From: Cytobacillus citreus
GTDB taxonomy: Bacteria > Bacillota > Bacilli > Bacillales > Cytobacillaceae
DNA: 64,000 bases
Direction: 5' to 3'
Assembly (NCBI RefSeq): GCF_018343665.1
Contig: NZ_JAGYPM010000002.1
Span: 310,001 to 374,000 of the forward strand
Below the pieces are notes generated by a model, which searched no databases, was not told the origin of the DNA, and saw nothing but the letters and a program-made list of their open reading frames with translations. Within the stretch, counting starts at the first letter, position 1. Each line of letters begins with the position of its first letter. Both the position numbers and the translations under genes were made by a program. Below are positions 60,822 through 64,000 of this stretch, one piece after another.

Positions 60822-62924
60822 ATGAAACGAACAAAAAGCATTGCATGGAAGTTGTCGGGACTGATTATTGGGTTATTTTTAGTTTTGTTTTTATTATACT
60901 CCGTTGTGACGAATAGCATTTTGTATAATAAAAGTATGAAAGATTCAGAAGATTACGTAAATGAGTTGACAAAAGTATACGCTGCAGAAATGGGCGATCG
61001 TTTTAAGCAGACGAAGGAGACTTTAACAACAAGTAAGAATATAATCGAAGCACTTAACAACAATGAAATGTTGACAGCCCAAGCCGTTTTAAAGATTATT
61101 GAAAGTAACCTTGCTAAAAATGAGCATATTAGTGGAATGTCGGCTGTTTTGGAGAGTGGCATTCTGCCAGAGGATACCTCTATTGATCCAAGCTTATTAG
61201 ATAAGCAAAAACGTTTTGTTCCTTACGCGTATAAAGATGGAGAGAAGATTCATACAGGTGCAGTGAGCGGGTATGAAACAGAAGGTGAAGGAGATTGGTA
61301 TCTCATACCTAAAAAAGAGAAGAGGGCTATATTATCAGAGCCGTATGAGTATCAAGTCGGAAATCAGACAATCTGGATGGCTACCATATCTGTTCCATTG
61401 TTTTCGAAAGATGATCAATTTATTGGCGTTTTGACAGCTGATTTCTCAGTAGATTATTTAAATGAGTTAGTGAAGAAAATAAAAATAGAAGGCGGCTATG
61501 CAAACATTATTACGGATCAAGGCCTTATAGTAGCAAACAGCAAGAATGAAAAATTAATTGGAACGAATATGAAGGAACAAATTGATTGGGAAACAGTTAA
61601 GTCCGATTTAAACGATAGAAAAGTATCCAATTTATATAGGGATTCAAAAACGTTAAATGAAGAGGCATTTAATGTATTTGCCCCTGTCTCGATAGAAGGA
61701 ATCGATGAAGTCTGGTCTGTACAGGCGGCCGTTCCAAAATCAAGTATTCTTGAAACATATAAGACGATTTTATATATAACCATTGCCATTGTGGTGTTAA
61801 TCATTTTAATCATGGCATTTGCTTCGTCTTGGTTTATTCATCGACAATTAAAGCCTCTTACTTATTTAAGAAAGTCTCTTGAAACTGCTGCCACAGGTGA
61901 TTTAACAGAAAAGGTGGCGGAATCACAATTTCGCAATGATGAAATTGGTGTCGTGGCAATGGCTTTTAACGATATGTTAGATAAGACGAATGAGGCTATA
62001 AATATTGTAAAGGAATCATCTGATCAATTAAATCGATCTTCTAATGAAGTGCATCATACGTTTGAGGAAGTCTCCGCTTCTAGTGAAGAAGTAGCAGCAG
62101 CAGTGGATGAAATTGCCCAAGGAGCCTCTCAGCAGTCAGAAGATGCAGAGCATACAAATAAACAGATGGTCGATCTCGCGAAACAAATTGATTTATTAGC
62201 TGTACTTTCCGATGAAATGAATCAATTATCACAACAAGCTGGAGAGTCTACTGTACACGGGATGGAACAGGTGAATCTACTTCGTGAACATAATGAAGCT
62301 ACCAATGAAATGAACGAAAAAGTCCAGCAGCAGACTCAAACACTTGTCAAAAAAATTGCCGATATCGAAACCGTTATTGAATCTATCAATGGCATTACCG
62401 CACAGACGAACTTGCTTGCACTAAACGCAAGTATTGAAGCGGCTCGTGCCGGAGAACATGGAAAAGGTTTTGCTGTCGTTGCAGAAGAGGTAAGGAAGTT
62501 GGCGGAGGAGTCACGTAAGGAAACAGAAGTCATTCAAAAAACAGTTCAGGAAATATTGGATGAGTCGAAACAAACGGTGGATGTGATCACACAAAATATT
62601 GAATTAATGAAATTGAATAATCAGTCCGTTTCTGACACCGAATCTTCCTTTAAACAAAACGCCAATTTAGCCGAACAGCTAAGCGAATCGGTTAGCAATA
62701 TATCCGCAAAATTAAATGACATGATCAATTATAAAGAACAGGCAATAGAAGCGATTCAAAGTGTATCCGCCATTTCGGAGGAAACCGCAGCATCCGCTGA
62801 GGAGGTAAGTGCTTCTGCAGCACAGCAGCAGGTTGAAATGGAACGTGCTGCTGCCTTAACCGAGCAAATGAACAACATTGCCGGAGAATTGCAGGAAGTT
62901 GTGAATCGATTCAAATTAAATTAA
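60822..62924 (+). CDS. Methyl-accepting chemotaxis protein
   Basis: A 700-residue transmembrane chemoreceptor. First membrane helix about residues 12-32, extracellular dCache-type sensor (about 40-310, with [20 protein letters not shown]), second helix about 318-340, HAMP domain, then the cytoplasmic signalling coiled coil. The conserved tip that binds CheA/CheW reads [20 protein letters not shown] followed by [16 protein letters not shown]. The long C-terminal helix has Glu/Gln-rich methylation segments ([20 protein letters not shown]). ATG after ACTGGAGGAAATGAATAG. Ligand unknown. Single gene with terminator. Confidence 0.96.
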   Translation: MKRTKSIAWKLSGLIIGLFLVLFLLYSVVTNSILYNKSMKDSEDYVNELTKVYAAEMGDRFKQTKETLTTSKNIIEALNNNEMLTAQAVLKIIESNLAKNEHISGMSAVLESGILPEDTSIDPSLLDKQKRFVPYAYKDGEKIHTGAVSGYETEGEGDWYLIPKKEKRAILSEPYEYQVGNQTIWMATISVPLFSKDDQFIGVLTADFSVDYLNELVKKIKIEGGYANIITDQGLIVANSKNEKLIGTNMKEQIDWETVKSDLNDRKVSNLYRDSKTLNEEAFNVFAPVSIEGIDEVWSVQAAVPKSSILETYKTILYITIAIVVLIILIMAFASSWFIHRQLKPLTYLRKSLETAATGDLTEKVAESQFRNDEIGVVAMAFNDMLDKTNEAINIVKESSDQLNRSSNEVHHTFEEVSASSEEVAAAVDEIAQGASQQSEDAEHTNKQMVDLAKQIDLLAVLSDEMNQLSQQAGESTVHGMEQVNLLREHNEATNEMNEKVQQQTQTLVKKIADIETVIESINGITAQTNLLALNASIEAARAGEHGKGFAVVAEEVRKLAEESRKETEVIQKTVQEILDESKQTVDVITQNIELMKLNNQSVSDTESSFKQNANLAEQLSESVSNISAKLNDMINYKEQAIEAIQSVSAISEETAASAEEVSASAAQQQVEMERAAALTEQMNNIAGELQEVVNRFKLN

Positions 62925-62929
62925 TTGAA

Positions 62930-62957
62930 AAAGAAAGCCATTTGGCTTTCTTTTTTC
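62930..62957 (+). terminator. Terminator after the chemoreceptor gene
   Basis: AAAGAAAGCC and GGCTTTCTTT pair around ATTT, then TTTT. Confidence 0.92.
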
Positions 62958-63147
62958 ATAGAATAGGTAGTCATACCTATTTACCTTCAACCACATTGTT
63001 CTTTATTAAGAAATTTTCTTTTTTTTCCTGTTTTATTCTATCAGGTTGTGTTGTATAATGTGTATTATAATCCATTTGTCACATTATTCAGCATGTTTTT
63101 TTGTTCCGGATGTTCTATATAACGAATCAAAGAGGGAGGACGTGACC

Positions 63148-64000
63148 GTGGTACCAAGGTCTTCTAGATATAAAAAACGGAAGAAAATGCAGCGAAAAAA
63201 GATGCTGAAGAACTTCACAACAAGTGTAGCGATATCATCTATATTACTAGGAAGCGCACAGATCACAAGACCAACGTATGGGGAATTCAATTCCCGAAAT
63301 GATCAAGATTCTGATATTCAAGCCTGCTTTATTTTTCCAAGAACGGTCGAAGAGTATCGAGATCGTACATATGAACTCCAACAAGAAACAGAAGTTTTGA
63401 TTAACGATGCATTAGCGAAACTTAGCGAGCTGGACATTTCGACTATGAATGAAAAATTAGACGCCTTAAATGAGGAAAAAGCGGATGAAGAAGGCGCCAC
63501 ACCCCCAGATTTCCAAGCGGATACAAGTACAATTGAAGGACTTCAAGCACTCCAGAGCCAGTTACAATCAGAAATCATCGCAATTCAAAATACCATTGCC
63601 GCGAATGAACAACAAATAGCCGCACTCCAAGAGATCATCACAGAGGTTCAAGAATTAATTACGAAATTGGAAGAAATTGTTTCAACTGTTTTCCCAGAGG
63701 CAAAGGAACAAGCCCAATTAAAATTGGACGAAATGATTGAAATCATTCAAATTATCGAAGAGATCAAGGATCGCGCCATTCAAGAGTGCAAATTTGATCC
63801 AGAGTTTTTCAATAATATATTGGAGCAAATGAATATGTATAAAGCCAAAACGGAAGAATTAATTCTAAAGCTGGATGAAGAATTGGTTAAAACGGAAGAA
63901 CTCATTCAGGAGATGAATGAGAAAGCAACGGAGCTTAATGATAATATCGAAGCGCTGCAAACTGAAAACGAAGGCTTGTTAGCAAAAATTGTAGAGATCG
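63148..64000 (+). CDS. Secreted coiled-coil protein, possibly DUF4047-like (3' truncated)
   Basis: An open frame to the end of the window, 284 codons so far. A very basic N-terminus (RSSRYKKRKKMQRKKMLKN) precedes a hydrophobic signal region (FTTSVAISSILLGSAQ), a YGEF(N)-type segment, then long heptad-like coiled coils rich in Glu, Gln, Ile and Leu (for example ELQQETEVLINDALAKLSEL). It resembles DUF4047 proteins found near sipW/calY genes in the B. cereus group, so a matrix or surface role is possible. Start GTG 63148 with GGGAGGA 7 bp upstream; the GTG at 63142 is too close. The C-terminus and downstream neighbours are not visible. Confidence 0.65.
   Translation, partial: MVPRSSRYKKRKKMQRKKMLKNFTTSVAISSILLGSAQITRPTYGEFNSRNDQDSDIQACFIFPRTVEEYRDRTYELQQETEVLINDALAKLSELDISTMNEKLDALNEEKADEEGATPPDFQADTSTIEGLQALQSQLQSEIIAIQNTIAANEQQIAALQEIITEVQELITKLEEIVSTVFPEAKEQAQLKLDEMIEIIQIIEEIKDRAIQECKFDPEFFNNILEQMNMYKAKTEELILKLDEELVKTEELIQEMNEKATELNDNIEALQTENEGLLAKIVEI

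Overview
The window is a stretch of chromosome from a low-GC, endospore-forming, flagellated member of the Bacillaceae (Bacillus sensu lato). The evidence is an ATP synthase operon end, the sporulation genes spoIID, spoIIQ and spoIIID, mbl, flhO/flhP, Bacillus-type ribosome binding sites and a gene order that follows the murAA to ywqB region of Bacillus subtilis. No rRNA, tRNA or CRISPR array was seen.

Layout. 1-2.7 kb: atpG (5' truncated), atpD, atpC. 3.2-4 kb: an AlkD-like DNA repair gene between two repeat arrays. 4.7-15.2 kb: an eleven-gene nuo operon (A-B-C-D-H-I-J-K-L-M-N, no E/F/G) whose NuoC has a long Ala/Lys repeat extension. 15.2-17.8 kb: repeat-rich DNA with a transposase fragment and ywzB. 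17.8-31.8 kb: ywmB, murAA, spoIID, spoIIQ, a LysM protein, spoIIID, mbl, flhO, flhP, an EpuA-like protein, fabZ, a lipoprotein, ywpF and ssbB. 31.4-39.5 kb: an islet bounded by a 670-bp duplication of ssbB and its small neighbour. It holds a MerR regulator with an ICMT-like membrane protein, copCD, an ArsR regulator with a cadA gene that has lost its catalytic core, and a methyltransferase. 39.5-44 kb: ywqA/ywqB. 44.6-46.5 kb: DUF2922 and DUF1659 genes, then a PlcR-like XRE-TPR regulator with a secreted pro-peptide made of six near-identical 11-residue repeats. 47.5-53.4 kb: a LysM-3D wall protein, a cysteine desulfidase family gene, a homoserine dehydrogenase under a SAM riboswitch, comK and a divergent small sigma factor. 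53.8-64 kb: Nudix, pRiA4b ORF-3-like, S41 protease, MarR with a divergent unknown gene, a large repeat array, a chemotaxis receptor and a truncated coiled-coil secreted protein.

How the genes fit together. The atp and nuo operons form the proton circuit. The murAA-spoII-mbl-flh block covers wall synthesis, engulfment, cell shape and the flagellar rod/hook. Competence links ssbB (with a ComK box pair) and comK. The PlcR-like/multi-repeat pro-peptide pair is the most promising candidate for an undescribed system: a cell-cell signalling pair in which one precursor could release up to six copies of a peptide.

The intergenic DNA is unusually structured. Several tandem arrays with unrelated sequences (2.8, 16.4, 27.0, 28.7 and 59.6 kb) obey one geometry: short inverted arms 25-27 nt apart, repeating every 51-52 bp. 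Other dispersed repeats include a 408-bp element at 15.6 and 44.2 kb and an inverted partial pair at 24.2 and 34.4 kb.
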